DNA of 37,543 bases from Candidatus Yaniella excrementigallinarum (GTDB lineage: Bacteria; Actinomycetota; Actinomycetes; Actinomycetales; Micrococcaceae): positions 1-37,543 of the forward strand of contig DXHA01000035.1 in the NCBI GenBank assembly GCA_019113675.1, read 5' to 3'. The translations under genes were made by a program, and so were the position numbers. Below are positions 9,701 to 17,852 of the stretch, piece by piece. The notes below the pieces were generated by a model. The model saw nothing but the letters and a program-made list of their open reading frames with translations, ran no database searches and was not told the DNA's origin. Each line of letters opens with the position of its first letter. The stretch's first letter is position 1.

Positions 9701-10268
9701 ACACAACTTCGACATGAGCCTTGCCTTGCGGCAGCGATTTTTTCCATAGTCGTAGCCGGGAGCGCCCCAGAGCGTATTTACGCTGGGACATAAAAGTCCC
9801 TACATCCGACGCTGGTCCGATGAGCACATATAAACCGCCCCGTGCCGCGTTGGCTAACTGGGAAACATAAAGTGTTGGTGTGCCATCTTTGGCTGTTTGG
9901 CGGTGTGCCAGTGAAATAAGCCGCACCAGCGATTGATACCCAGCACCAAGGTTTTGGGCCTGCCCGTAACCGGCGGTGGCGGCACTGGCCGCAAGCACTG
10001 TGACCCGCCCAGCAGATAAGGGTTGTCCATCGGAAGCGGTTGCAGGATCCCAGGCCACCGCAAGGTTCACCCCGATAACCGGGGCGATATTGTGGTGCAT
10101 ACAAGCTTTAAGATGTTTGGCCATCCCATAGAGCCCATCCCGATCGGTATACCCCAGTATTTGGGCACCATCGGCTGCCGCAACTGCTGCCAGCTCTTCG
10201 GGCCAAGAGACCCCGTAATGAGCTGAATAAGCAGTTGTGACATTTAGATGAGCAAAGGCGGCTGGCAT
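6771..10268 (-). CDS. dnaE2: Error-prone DNA polymerase III alpha subunit DnaE2 (ImuC)
   Basis: The 1165-residue protein is a C-family polymerase. The catalytic pair is in LPDIDIDVE (near residue 435), with a third acidic site in MLKLDVLG (near 590). HEQLLRTFDIMTGCGL and the short FRPGPMKSDMVRPF segment are DnaE2-type. The N-terminal PHP domain has lost metal ligands: LNVTTAYSAHYG stands where active domains have an HxH motif, and TDRDG replaces TDHDG. This is normal for DnaE2. An OB-fold domain is near the C-terminus (TRVLVAGVRV). DnaE2 performs translesion synthesis with ImuA and ImuB under SOS control. It starts two bases after the DUF6504 gene stop; no imuA or imuB lies in the window. Confidence 0.94.
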   Translation of the reverse strand: MPAAFAHLNVTTAYSAHYGVSWPEELAAVAAADGAQILGYTDRDGLYGMAKHLKACMHHNIAPVIGVNLAVAWDPATASDGQPLSAGRVTVLAASAATAGYGQAQNLGAGYQSLVRLISLAHRQTAKDGTPTLYVSQLANAARGGLYVLIGPASDVGTFMSQRKYALGRSRLRLWKKSLPQGKAHVEVVSHLALPTEQLSTSQAVRMLRASTDVQLPAILTNAVRYATPDGAATADVVDAARALSSLDTLTDIQPNGQGWLKSSALMHALAQEIVHEAGAGTKSASTLLETTQQLAEACALDPQQDLGWGQPRVPEFEVIGIDGDPNTVLAQRARSGMAKRFAHLDPAGKAYDDVLARLDHELRIIEDLGFASYFLTVAEVVQMIEERHVRVSARGSGASSLVNYLLRISHVDPIEHELIFERFLSQDRSTLPDIDIDVESARRHEIYHAIFDRFGAERTTLMSMQNGYRIRGAVRDAGRALGIADQQVDQLAKKLWRYSAADFRQAMEHMPELQTFAAQVQNSRKSGDQQLDLLVDLTERLDRLPRHISMHPCGVILGDKTLLDRTPVEASGMGLAMSQFDKHDMDSMGMLKLDVLGVRMQSTIAYAIDEIARTSGESVNLEHIPHDDPATYELIQSTHTLGCFQIESPGQRELLGKLEPESITDLIIDISLFRPGPMKSDMVRPFLDFRHNMAPAHYPHPELKPFLQETHGVTVFHEQLLRTFDIMTGCGLAAADEFRRRLGTEAQEEVEAYFRANAMQRNWHIDVIDEVWETLAAFGSFGFCKAHGAAFAIPTFESAWLKTHHPAAFMAAVLQHDPGMYPQRLMVAEARRMGIEILPVDVNASTTDMRLEWVSKTPDTPQGKWGIRLAFTTVLGLTKHEMRRLEREQPFDSLADLRDRARLSKKSLERLAQLGALDSMLAGTTVSRTDVVHHLEFLHSTTKRDRTGRAIRTGKTQVAGQQAFPLGDIELQRMPALFPQPTAEQKIRTELDLTAIDTTGHLMQSHAPYLAALGATTADQLLKLRNHTRVLVAGVRVATQTPPMRSGDRVVFISVDDGTGVVDTSFFAQAQHATGDILFSARLLLIEGTTRRTGTRGITLQAIRAWDMHDPAALPDPDYWDTQRHQWAQWLQGASAMPAPTVMHQSQLGHHLPPQQITTPVRYR

Positions 10269-10270
10269 AA

Positions 10271-10594
10271 TTAGACGGTTTCTTCCAATCGCAGTGCATC
10301 ATGCACCTGTACAAGGCGCCAGCGGCCGGATTCAATGTGGTGGGAAATATCTAAGGTTAATATTGGGGCGTTTTGTGCTCGAGTAAGTTTCACTTGAACC
10401 CGCCACACTTGGTAATCCACTAGCCCTGGACCATAACCGATTTCTGCCCGGTGTTCTTCTGCCCACCAACGACGACGCACATACCAACGCTGCGGTTCGG
10501 CTGTGACAGTATAGGAGCGACCACCATACAACAGACGCAATGGTATTCCCGCGGTGGTGCAAGTAACGTGAATGGATTGTGTCAGTGTACCCAT
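10271..10594 (-). CDS. DUF6504 family protein (ImuB/DnaE2-associated)
   Basis: The 107-residue product resembles the DUF6504 domain found next to, or at the end of, ImuB-type Y-family polymerases. It has GIPLRLLYGGRSYTV, EPQRWYVRRRWWAEEHRAE, DYQVWRVQV and SGRWRLVQVHD. I choose ATG 10594 because AAGGAG sits seven bases upstream; the longer frame from 10669 would read through the likely promoter. It is the first gene of a two-gene unit with dnaE2. Its biochemical role is unknown; association with translesion synthesis is from gene context. It lacks any polymerase domain, so it is a stand-alone version. Confidence 0.75.
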   Translation of the reverse strand: MGTLTQSIHVTCTTAGIPLRLLYGGRSYTVTAEPQRWYVRRRWWAEEHRAEIGYGPGLVDYQVWRVQVKLTRAQNAPILTLDISHHIESGRWRLVQVHDALRLEETV

Positions 10595-10617
10595 GGAAAT
10601 CTCCTTCGAAAACGCTG

Positions 10618-10636
10618 AAAGAACCCCCTGTTCTTT
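10618..10636. promoter_or_regulatory. Candidate SOS-type palindrome upstream of DUF6504-dnaE2
   Basis: AAAGAAC at 10618-10624 and GTTCTTT at 10630-10636 are perfect 7-base inverted repeats around CCCCT, 24 bases upstream of the DUF6504 start. The GAAC/GTTC halves are those of the actinobacterial LexA box, but the spacer is five bases instead of four. A further GTTC follows at 10641-10644. dnaE2 is a classic SOS gene, so a LexA site is expected here; whether this variant binds LexA is open. Confidence 0.45.
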
Positions 10637-10709
10637 TCGTGTTCTCAGCCTAGATTTCCGGAAGGACACGATAAGCCCAAGATAGTGTCAGACTCCTCCA
10701 ACGACCATA

Positions 10710-12776
10710 ATGGGGGCCATGACCAACTCTGTTTTTGAATCCACGCTGTCCCAGTTGCTCAATGCCCCGCGTCTTAGTTCAGTCACGGCGGCTGCTGGCC
10801 GGGTAACCACCACCGTGCAACAACTGAATCAACAGGGTTCCGGCTATGTCAACCAACTTTGGGATGTCACCACCGCCGCTGTGCAGCTGACACACGGTGA
10901 TGATTCCGTCTCAAGTGTTCAACACGCCGAGGATGGTCGAATCTTTTTTCTATCATCCCGAAAAGCCGGTGCCAAGGATCCGGAGGCACCCACCGCTGCA
11001 GATACAAAACTTTGGGTCATGCCACCATTGGGCGAACCCTATGTGGTGGCCCAACGTTCCTGGGGTTTTCAGGGTCTCAAAGTGGTCGGTGGCCAACTGG
11101 TAGTAAGTATGCAGTGGCATTCCAACGCCACGACGGAAACCGAGCACGAGGAATTGGCTACAACCCGCAGTGCCGCCAAGGTCTCAGGTAAAGTATACAC
11201 CCAGTTTCCCACCCGATATTGGGATCAGGATTTACCCCAGGGCCGCACCGTATTAGCTGTTGCACCCTTACCTGAGCCCGGTGATGCCCCGAAGCTCACC
11301 CGGGTAGAATTGCCTGCCGGCCAACTAGTGAATTGGGATGTCACTGCCGATGGTAGACAAGCGGTAGTTACCATGTCCCAACAGCGTGGTAACACCCCAG
11401 AGACAGTTCAAACCTCGGTGGTTTACCGGTTAGATTTAGGCACTGGCGAATACACTGAATTATTGGTTTCTACTCCGCAAACCGAATACGAGGCCGGTGC
11501 AATCAGTCCGGATGGTCAATATGCGGTCATTACCGTAGCCACACCGTGGCACGACCAGGTCAACCTTGCCATGCAAACCGCGGTTTTAGAGCTACGTAGC
11601 GGCCAGTTACAGCGTGTATGGTCACAGTTGGATCGCTGGGTGACCCCACAGTGGCTGACTTCCAGACAGCTTATAGCATCCACCGATGAGCAAGGTGCCG
11701 GGGCGATCTACGTCGGTGGGCTCAACGATGCTATTCCCACTCGTATTACTCCAAGCCTGGATACCTGGGCCTCCCATGGCCAGCTAAATGCCGTGCGTGC
11801 TTATGGGCCCATCACTACTGACCCGAGGGTAAATACCGCCGACGCCGCAGTGGTATACGCGGTCGCTTCCGGTGTTGCTGCCAGCCCACAACTGGTGAAG
11901 TTTCAGTTCAACCCCAGCACCCCGAAAGTGGTGGAGCCCGTCGTCGTGGATACTGCTGTCCCGGCACTGACCTCGCCGGGTCGACTCGATACCCTCAGTG
12001 TAATGGCCGATGATGGTACCACGGTGCGGGCTTGGCTGCGGTTGCCCGAAGGTCAGGGCCCGTTTCCGCTGGTTGTCATGATTCATGGTGGACCTTGGGG
12101 CTCGTGGAATGCCTGGACGTATCGGTGGAACCCGGATCCTTTTGTTGCTGCCGGGTATGCGGTTTTACTGCCAGATCCGGCAATTTCTACCGGATATGGC
12201 CAAGCAATGATCAACAGGGGTAACCAGCAGCTAGGTGGTACCCCGTTTACCGATCTGTTAGATCTCATTGATAGTGCCGAAGCCCGCGAAGATATTGCCA
12301 CAGATAAAACCGCGATCGCTGGTGGTTCATATGGCGGTTATCTGGCCAATTGGGTAGCTGGGCATACCGGGCAGCGTTTCCGTTGCATTATTACTCATGC
12401 TTCACTGTGGGATACCACAGCAATGGGTCAGACTACTGATAATGCAACTTGGGACCGAGCCATGGCCACTCAACAGCACTATTCACCGCACCGTTATGCC
12501 AAAGACATTGCTGTTCCTATGTTGGTAATTCACGGCGATAAAGATTATCGAGTACCCATTGGTCAAGCCCAGCAACTCTGGCATGCGCTACATACTGTTA
12601 CGCCACCAATTACCGATGCTGCCGGGGATACGGCTCATCGATACCTATATTTCCCCGATGAGGGCCACTGGGTTGTTGGGCGCGGTAATGCCGAGGTTTG
12701 GTATAAAGTTTTCCGGAATTTTTTGGATGTGCACGTACACGGCAGTTCTGAGGAACTGCCAGCAGAACTTGGATAA
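10710..12776 (+). CDS. S9-family prolyl oligopeptidase / acylaminoacyl-peptidase-like serine peptidase
   Basis: The 688-residue protein has an N-terminal beta-propeller (about 30-410) with degenerate repeats, then an alpha/beta-hydrolase catalytic domain. The nucleophile is Ser540 in GGSYGGY. The acid is probably Asp612 in HGDKDYRVP, and the histidine is His653 in DEGHWV. HGGPWGSW forms the oxyanion region. These are hallmarks of S9C/S9 peptidases that cleave oligopeptides in the cytoplasm; no signal peptide is present. A second ATG at 10719, preceded by GGGGG, is an equally possible start. Transcribed away from dnaE2 and convergent with the SRAP gene three bases beyond its stop. Confidence 0.9.
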   Translation: MGAMTNSVFESTLSQLLNAPRLSSVTAAAGRVTTTVQQLNQQGSGYVNQLWDVTTAAVQLTHGDDSVSSVQHAEDGRIFFLSSRKAGAKDPEAPTAADTKLWVMPPLGEPYVVAQRSWGFQGLKVVGGQLVVSMQWHSNATTETEHEELATTRSAAKVSGKVYTQFPTRYWDQDLPQGRTVLAVAPLPEPGDAPKLTRVELPAGQLVNWDVTADGRQAVVTMSQQRGNTPETVQTSVVYRLDLGTGEYTELLVSTPQTEYEAGAISPDGQYAVITVATPWHDQVNLAMQTAVLELRSGQLQRVWSQLDRWVTPQWLTSRQLIASTDEQGAGAIYVGGLNDAIPTRITPSLDTWASHGQLNAVRAYGPITTDPRVNTADAAVVYAVASGVAASPQLVKFQFNPSTPKVVEPVVVDTAVPALTSPGRLDTLSVMADDGTTVRAWLRLPEGQGPFPLVVMIHGGPWGSWNAWTYRWNPDPFVAAGYAVLLPDPAISTGYGQAMINRGNQQLGGTPFTDLLDLIDSAEAREDIATDKTAIAGGSYGGYLANWVAGHTGQRFRCIITHASLWDTTAMGQTTDNATWDRAMATQQHYSPHRYAKDIAVPMLVIHGDKDYRVPIGQAQQLWHALHTVTPPITDAAGDTAHRYLYFPDEGHWVVGRGNAEVWYKVFRNFLDVHVHGSSEELPAELG

Positions 12777-12779
12777 TTT

Positions 12780-13571
12780 TTATACCAGACGGGTTTGGCA
12801 ACCGGTGGGATCAAACGGTTCGATAAGTTCCGGGCCATTATTGGCCACCGATCCCACCGCCGGATCCACCGGGTACATCTCCCATTGGGTAGCAACGTCA
12901 TAAGCTTCAGCGACAACGGTGTTGACCAGATCCTCAGCCGCGTCCTTCGTCAAATCACCAGCCGATAACCATTGATCCATCGTTGCCGGGCTCATCGGCA
13001 ACGGCAGTCGATTATGCAACATGGACAATTCATCCAGAATCGGTGGCTGTGCACCGGGTTGTGGCGAAGCACCGGTAAGCATCGTGGTAGACAATACCCA
13101 TTGGGCGTCGTCGGTAACTGAAGGGTCTTTCCACCACTCATAAAGGCCGGCGAAAAAGATAGGTGAGCCGTCTTTAGGCCGGATGTAATACGGCTGTTTG
13201 GGCTGACCTTTGCGTTGTGGCGCTAACCATTCGTAATACCCATCAACTGGAATCGCAGCACGACGAGAACGTACCGCTGCACGAAAAGTTGGTTTGGTCA
13301 CGACGGTTTCAGAACGGGCGTTGAAGGCCCGTTGACCAAATGCCAGATCTTTAGCCCAAAACGGTACCAATCCCCACCGGGCAAGATAAAGATTGCGTTC
13401 CCAAAGGCTGGTGGTGTCTTGTGGCTGTTGGTAGTGCTCGACGACCACGGGTATGTCCGTGGTCGGTGCCACGTTGTAGTTGGGACGCAACTGTTCAAAT
13501 TTTACGTTCACAGCCCCGGATGCGGCCATAAGGTCCCCAATGGCCCGCGCCATGACAAATCGTCCACACAT
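12780..13571 (-). CDS. SRAP-domain protein (YedK/HMCES), abasic-site DNA-protein crosslinker
   Basis: The 263-residue protein starts MCGRF, so Cys2 becomes the N-terminal residue after methionine removal, as the SRAP mechanism requires; this fixes the start at 13571. Other family marks are NARSETV, AIPVDGYYEW with its conserved Glu, the FAGLYEWW segment and HNRLPLPMSP with the conserved His. The family forms a thiazolidine crosslink to abasic sites in single-stranded DNA and so shields them. There is no clear ribosome-binding site; a CATACT at about -10 spacing suggests a leaderless transcript. Divergent from mscR, and two genes away from the dnaE2 unit. Confidence 0.93.
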   Translation of the reverse strand: MCGRFVMARAIGDLMAASGAVNVKFEQLRPNYNVAPTTDIPVVVEHYQQPQDTTSLWERNLYLARWGLVPFWAKDLAFGQRAFNARSETVVTKPTFRAAVRSRRAAIPVDGYYEWLAPQRKGQPKQPYYIRPKDGSPIFFAGLYEWWKDPSVTDDAQWVLSTTMLTGASPQPGAQPPILDELSMLHNRLPLPMSPATMDQWLSAGDLTKDAAEDLVNTVVAEAYDVATQWEMYPVDPAVGSVANNGPELIEPFDPTGCQTRLV

Positions 13572-13591
13572 AGTTCTAGTATGCCAGTATG

Positions 13592-13665
13592 TGGTCAACC
13601 ATGGTCAAAATGGTGCCGAATATGATCAGATAGTTTCAGATAGCCCACAAAATCCCTTGTGGGCT
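13592..13665. promoter_or_regulatory. Repeat-rich SRAP/mscR divergent control region
   Basis: Three ordered elements lie here. TGGTCAA is repeated at 13592-13598 and 13602-13608. TCAGATAG is repeated at 13626-13633 and 13636-13643. Both direct repeats have a 10-base period, one helical turn. A perfect 9-bp inverted repeat (AGCCCACAA 13642-13650, TTGTGGGCT 13657-13665) then ends 24 bases before the mscR ATG. The direct repeats look like regulator half-sites; the inverted repeat may be an operator or a leader hairpin. The regulator is not known. Confidence 0.45.
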
Positions 13666-13688
13666 GACCCGTGACTTTAAGGAGAACT

Positions 13689-14783
13689 ATGGCGTATAAG
13701 GTTCAGGCCGCTGTTGTGCGGGCCAAGGATGCTCCGGTAACTATCGAAACGATTGTGGTGCCAAATCCCGGCCCCGGTGAAGTCGTTGTCGATGTTTCGA
13801 CCTGCGGTGTGTGCCACACCGATTACTTATATATTGAAGGTGGGGTCGGAGATAATTACCCCTACCTGCTTGGTCACGAATCAACCGGTGTGGTGGCCGA
13901 GATCGGTGAAGGTGTCACCAACGTAGCCGTGGGCGATAAAGTGATCTTAAACTGGCGTGCGGTCTGTGGTGAATGCCGGGCCTGTAAGAAAGGCCAACTG
14001 CAATACTGCTTTGCCACACATAATGCTGAGCAAAAAATGACCTTAGAAGACGGCACCGAGTTAGAAGCCGCCCTGGGTATCGGGTCTTTTGCCGAAAAAA
14101 CCTTGGTGGCTGCCGGTCAGTGCACCAAGATCGATGCGGAGCTGCAAGACGATCAAGATGCCGCTGTTGGTTTGCTGGGATGCGGTGTAATGGCCGGTAT
14201 TGGGGCCGCCATTAATACCGGTGAACTCAAACGCGGTGAAACCATGGCGGTTATCGGCTGCGGCGGTGTCGGTGTGGCGGCCATCCAAGGCGCTCAACTT
14301 GCTGGGGCGACCAAGATCATCGCCGTGGATATTGACGACACTAAACTTGATCAGGCCAAGGCCCTGGGCGCTACCCACACGGTCAATTCCAAACAGGTTG
14401 ACCCGGTAGAAGCAATTCGTGGTATTACCGATGGTTTTGGTGCCGATCTAGTCGTTGAAGCCGTCGGTCACCCAGAAACTTATAAGCAGGCTTTCTATGC
14501 CCGTGACCTGGCAGGCCGGGTAGTACTGGTTGGTGTCCCGCATCCGGATATGACCGTAGAACTACCATTCCAGGACGTCTTCAGTCGCGGTGGTGCCCTG
14601 AAATCCTCCTGGTACGGCGACACCCTACCATCACGGGATTTCCCGATGTTGGTGGAACAATACCTACTGGGTAGGCTGGATCTGGATGCGTTTGTGACCG
14701 AACGCATTACTTTGGACAATATTAACGAAGCCTTCGACAAAATGAACGCCGGCAAGGTCCTGCGTTCAGTGGTGGAGATGTAA
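13689..14783 (+). CDS. mscR: S-(hydroxymethyl)mycothiol dehydrogenase / S-nitrosomycothiol reductase
   Basis: The 364-residue zinc-dependent alcohol dehydrogenase oxidises the formaldehyde-mycothiol adduct with NAD and can reduce S-nitrosomycothiol. Catalytic zinc ligands are Cys39 and the His63-Glu64 pair; the structural zinc is held by Cys93, Cys96, Cys99 and Cys107. The nucleotide-binding fold shows [12 protein letters not shown] 13689 is chosen because TTAAGGAG lies five bases upstream; the six extra residues from 13671 are unlikely. The stop TAA is immediately followed by the ATG of a metallo-beta-lactamase-fold gene, the same pair as Rv2259-Rv2260 in Mycobacterium. Implies a mycothiol-producing actinobacterium. 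Confidence 0.93.
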   Translation: MAYKVQAAVVRAKDAPVTIETIVVPNPGPGEVVVDVSTCGVCHTDYLYIEGGVGDNYPYLLGHESTGVVAEIGEGVTNVAVGDKVILNWRAVCGECRACKKGQLQYCFATHNAEQKMTLEDGTELEAALGIGSFAEKTLVAAGQCTKIDAELQDDQDAAVGLLGCGVMAGIGAAINTGELKRGETMAVIGCGGVGVAAIQGAQLAGATKIIAVDIDDTKLDQAKALGATHTVNSKQVDPVEAIRGITDGFGADLVVEAVGHPETYKQAFYARDLAGRVVLVGVPHPDMTVELPFQDVFSRGGALKSSWYGDTLPSRDFPMLVEQYLLGRLDLDAFVTERITLDNINEAFDKMNAGKVLRSVVEM

Positions 14784-15416
14784 ATGGCCCAAATTCAAAA
14801 CATCGTAACTTCAGGTACCTTCTCGCTTGATGGAGGTACCTGGGATGTAGATAATAACGTCTACATTATTGGCGACGACGATAACGTCATCGTCATTGAC
14901 CCAGCACACGAACTCGACAAAGTTCGTGAGGCAATCGGTGACCGTAACGTATCAGCTATTTTGCTCACCCACGGCCACGATGATCATATCTCTGAAGTCA
15001 TCAAATTGCGTGACACCGTTGATGCGCCAGTGCTCATTCACCGAGACGATCAAATGTTATGGGATGCCACACACCCAGACCATCAACCAGATGGTCACAT
15101 CAACGACGGCGACACCTTCGAAATCGCCGATGTGACACTAACCGCCATCCACACCCCGGGCCACTCCCCTGGCTGTGTAGTCTTTCACGCACCAGAACTC
15201 GACGGCGGCGTGCTGTTTTCTGGCGATACCTTATTCAACGGCGGACCCGGTGCAACTGGGCGGTCTTACTCGGATTTCGACGTGATCATCGAATCCATCA
15301 AAAATAAGATCTTCACCTTACCCGATGACACCAAAGTGCTCACCGGCCACGGTGACTCCACGGTTATAGGTGACGAAAAACCCCACCTGGATGAATGGAT
15401 CGAACGCGGCTACTAA
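14784..15416 (+). CDS. MBL-fold metallohydrolase paired with MscR
   Basis: The 210-residue protein has the metal-binding motif LTHGHDDH (His63, His65, Asp67, His68), HTPGHSPG with a further ligand, SGDTLF, and a late GHGDST. It is a small glyoxalase II-like hydrolase. Its gene abuts mscR with no gap (TAA-ATG), so the proteins are co-translated. A plausible job is hydrolysis of S-formylmycothiol, or another mycothiol thioester, made by MscR. That is an inference from context and fold, not proven by the sequence. No signal peptide. Confidence 0.87.
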   Translation: MAQIQNIVTSGTFSLDGGTWDVDNNVYIIGDDDNVIVIDPAHELDKVREAIGDRNVSAILLTHGHDDHISEVIKLRDTVDAPVLIHRDDQMLWDATHPDHQPDGHINDGDTFEIADVTLTAIHTPGHSPGCVVFHAPELDGGVLFSGDTLFNGGPGATGRSYSDFDVIIESIKNKIFTLPDDTKVLTGHGDSTVIGDEKPHLDEWIERGY

Positions 15417-15431
15417 CGCCAAATTTAATCA

Positions 15432-15470
15432 CGCTGGGCTCCGCAATCTTCAGGATTACGGAGCCCAGCG
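15432..15470. terminator. Bidirectional terminator-like hairpin
   Basis: CGCTGGGCTCCG at 15432-15443 and CGGAGCCCAGCG at 15459-15470 are perfect 12-base complements. An inner AATC/GATT pair extends the stem. It lies between the stops of the convergent MBL-fold and thioesterase genes. There is no long T-run on either side, but size, symmetry and place fit a shared terminator. Confidence 0.7.
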
Positions 15471-15485
15471 CGTTAATATGAACAA

Positions 15486-16325
15486 TTAGTCTAAAAGTCG
15501 AACCGTCTGTGCCTGCTCGCACCGGCCCAGTATGCCGTCAGTGTCATACAGGATAGCTGAAGTAATACCGCCACCGGTTTGTCCAATATTTGCCGAAGTC
15601 GCAAAGCCCAGCCACTCACCCACTGGTTCACGTAAAAAGTGAATGGTGAGATCTACGTTGGCAAAAAACACATTATCGGTGCCTGGTTCAGCAATTGGCG
15701 CTATGCCGTTAGCCGTATCTGTTAAACCAACCAATTTGACAAAGGGTGATGGTTTTTCGCCTTCGATGACATCAATATCCGTGGTAATCCATGCCCGACC
15801 GTGGCCCGGTGCATGATCCTCGAAAACACGACATTCCAGTGAACGGATGAAGCCGCCTGGCCAGCGCAGGGCCATTTGGTTCCATGGTTCGGCTGTGTCA
15901 ACCGGGGGTAGCTGTGGGTCATGCAGGCTAGCCACTCGAGAAGTATCAGACGCGATAACTTTCCACGTGCGCCCGACCAACACAGCACGACCCTGGGCAT
16001 AAACAGTTGATTGGGTCAGCTCGATTGTACGTCCTGGTCGTACAGTTTCGGTAACAACTTTGACTTCACCGGCGTGCAATTTACCGAGGATATCGAAGCT
16101 AATCCGGGTGGTAATGAAATCTTCCCGTGGTTGATAGGCTTCAAGTTCGGCGGCAACCAGCCCGGAGACCGGGGCCATATGCAATTCGTCATTCTGCCAA
16201 GCCCCACCGGCATGCGGGGTAGAAACGAAATATGAGGTACGTACGTCCTCGGATAATTCGATTGGTTTGGTGCGACGAAAAAACGCAGTATCTTCAGTTT
16301 GTATAGGTTCCTGTGATGAGGTCAT
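15486..16325 (-). CDS. Thioesterase-like (TesB/4HBT_3, double hotdog) family protein
   Basis: The 279-residue product looks like a double-hotdog acyl-CoA thioesterase of the actinobacterial kind. It has an N-terminal HAGGAWQNDELHMAPVSGL region, FITTRISFDILGKLHAGE in the first hotdog, and NVDLTIHFLREPVGEWLGF with a GGGITSAILYD end in the second. The substrate cannot be read from sequence. ATG 16325 is preferred to the 15-residue longer start at 16370. It follows the persulfide dioxygenase gene by 93 bases on the same strand, so it could be co-transcribed with it, but nothing links the functions. Confidence 0.75.
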   Translation of the reverse strand: MTSSQEPIQTEDTAFFRRTKPIELSEDVRTSYFVSTPHAGGAWQNDELHMAPVSGLVAAELEAYQPREDFITTRISFDILGKLHAGEVKVVTETVRPGRTIELTQSTVYAQGRAVLVGRTWKVIASDTSRVASLHDPQLPPVDTAEPWNQMALRWPGGFIRSLECRVFEDHAPGHGRAWITTDIDVIEGEKPSPFVKLVGLTDTANGIAPIAEPGTDNVFFANVDLTIHFLREPVGEWLGFATSANIGQTGGGITSAILYDTDGILGRCEQAQTVRLLD

Positions 16326-16418
16326 GAGCCTATCTTGCCAGATACATGTCGTTCCTGTGAGTTGTCGCACTGCAGTGTTGCGTAGCTGATCGACCTGCTC
16401 AGTTCATTTACTAAACCA

Positions 16419-17822
16419 CTAGGCTGCCTGGGCTGTTTGTTCAGCCCAGCTCTCATAATTGCCCTTGAGTTCAACCACGTTATATCCGTAGCGGCGCAAC
16501 GCTGCAGCGCCCACCGCAGCTCTGCGGCCCGAGGCACAGTAGGTTACGATCGTTGAGGTATTTGGTAGCTGATCTGTATGCCAAATCAGGCGGCTCACGG
16601 CAAGCTGCTTAGCTCCTGGGATGTGGCCATCAGCGTACTCGCTGTTGTTGCGTACATCGATGAGTGTCACATCGTCAGCTGATTGCAACTCCTCAATCGT
16701 CATAGTTGGCACCCCATCGCCCAGCAACTCTTCCAGTGCGGTGGTGTATCCGGTGAGCGTGTCGACACCGACACGAATAAAGTGATCTCGATATTCACGG
16801 GCTTGTGTGGCGTTGTCGGCTAATACTACAAGCTCACGGTGTTCAGCCTCTGGGTTATAGGCCCAGGCAATATGAGTACCGGCTTTATCTGCGTCAGGAA
16901 TAGATAACGCACCTGTCACGGCTGTATTATAACGTGCCGTGTATTCTCGGGTATCGATGAAAATCTTTGTGTTCTGATCCAGCAGTGGCTTCAATTCCTG
17001 TGCAGTGAAGTGCACAGGTTCAGGCAGTGAGCCCAATATCTTAGGGCCCTGACGGTTTTGGATTTTCATGCGACCAAAATACGCGTGGGCATCCGGCTGA
17101 GAGCTGAGTAGCTCATCGACAAATCCATCAATATCGTTGCTTTCAAGGTACGGAGCCCACCATGAAAAGTTGCGTTCATAGCCTACTGTGGTGCTGGGCA
17201 CGGCACCCAAAGCCCTACCGCAAGCCGAACCAGAGCCGTGGGCGGGAAGCACTTGCACATAGTCTGGCAGCGGCAAGAAATGGTCTCGAAGTGAAGCGAA
17301 GAGTTGGCGGGCACCAGCAAACCTAGTATCGACTCCCCCTGCAGCGGCATCTAGCAGGTCTGGGCGACCAAGATCGCCGACAAAGACAAAATCGCCGGTA
17401 AGCATGAAGCCAGGTTGTGTCGACTGTGCCCCGTCAGTAATTAAAAACGACAGGTGTTCTGGTGTGTGTCCAGGTGTATGGACGGCTTCCACGGTGATGT
17501 TGCCCAAGACTATTTGGTGTCCATGTTTGATCCGGATGGCTGCATCAAACCCAGATCCGTACGTCCAGTCTGGACCACCTTCATCAGAGACATAGACCTG
17601 AGCCCCCGTAGCGTTGGCGAGTTCCAAGGTCCCGGATAGATAGTCGGCATGTATATGCGTTTCCGCCACGGCAACGATGTCCATGCCGTGTTGTTCAGCC
17701 ATGTCAAGATAAACTTGAACGTCGCGGCGTGGGTCTACGACGATAGCGCTATTATTTTCTTGGCAGCCAATGAAATAACTGCCCTGGGCCAAATCGGTGT
17801 CATAAATATGTTCAAGTAGCAT
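16419..17822 (-). CDS. Persulfide dioxygenase-rhodanese fusion (CstB/Blh-like)
   Basis: The 467-residue protein joins an ETHE1-type metallo-beta-lactamase domain (about 1-250) to two rhodanese-like domains. The first shows THIHADYLSG (His56, His58, Asp60), HTPGHTPEH (His119) and LTGDFVFVGDLGRPDL. The first rhodanese domain (about 275-365) seems inactive; the second ends with the active-site loop CASGRRAA (Cys429). This is the CstB-like layout: oxidation of a thiol persulfide to sulfite, then transfer to give thiosulfate, in sulfide detoxification. AGAGGA lies a few bases before the ATG. A small Cys-rich gene is 30 bases upstream, and a CstR-type regulator is divergent, supporting a sulfide/persulfide response. 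Confidence 0.93.
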   Translation of the reverse strand: MLLEHIYDTDLAQGSYFIGCQENNSAIVVDPRRDVQVYLDMAEQHGMDIVAVAETHIHADYLSGTLELANATGAQVYVSDEGGPDWTYGSGFDAAIRIKHGHQIVLGNITVEAVHTPGHTPEHLSFLITDGAQSTQPGFMLTGDFVFVGDLGRPDLLDAAAGGVDTRFAGARQLFASLRDHFLPLPDYVQVLPAHGSGSACGRALGAVPSTTVGYERNFSWWAPYLESNDIDGFVDELLSSQPDAHAYFGRMKIQNRQGPKILGSLPEPVHFTAQELKPLLDQNTKIFIDTREYTARYNTAVTGALSIPDADKAGTHIAWAYNPEAEHRELVVLADNATQAREYRDHFIRVGVDTLTGYTTALEELLGDGVPTMTIEELQSADDVTLIDVRNNSEYADGHIPGAKQLAVSRLIWHTDQLPNTSTIVTYCASGRRAAVGAAALRRYGYNVVELKGNYESWAEQTAQAA

Positions 17823-17852
17823 ACAGATCCTCTCGCTACAAATTGGCGCACA

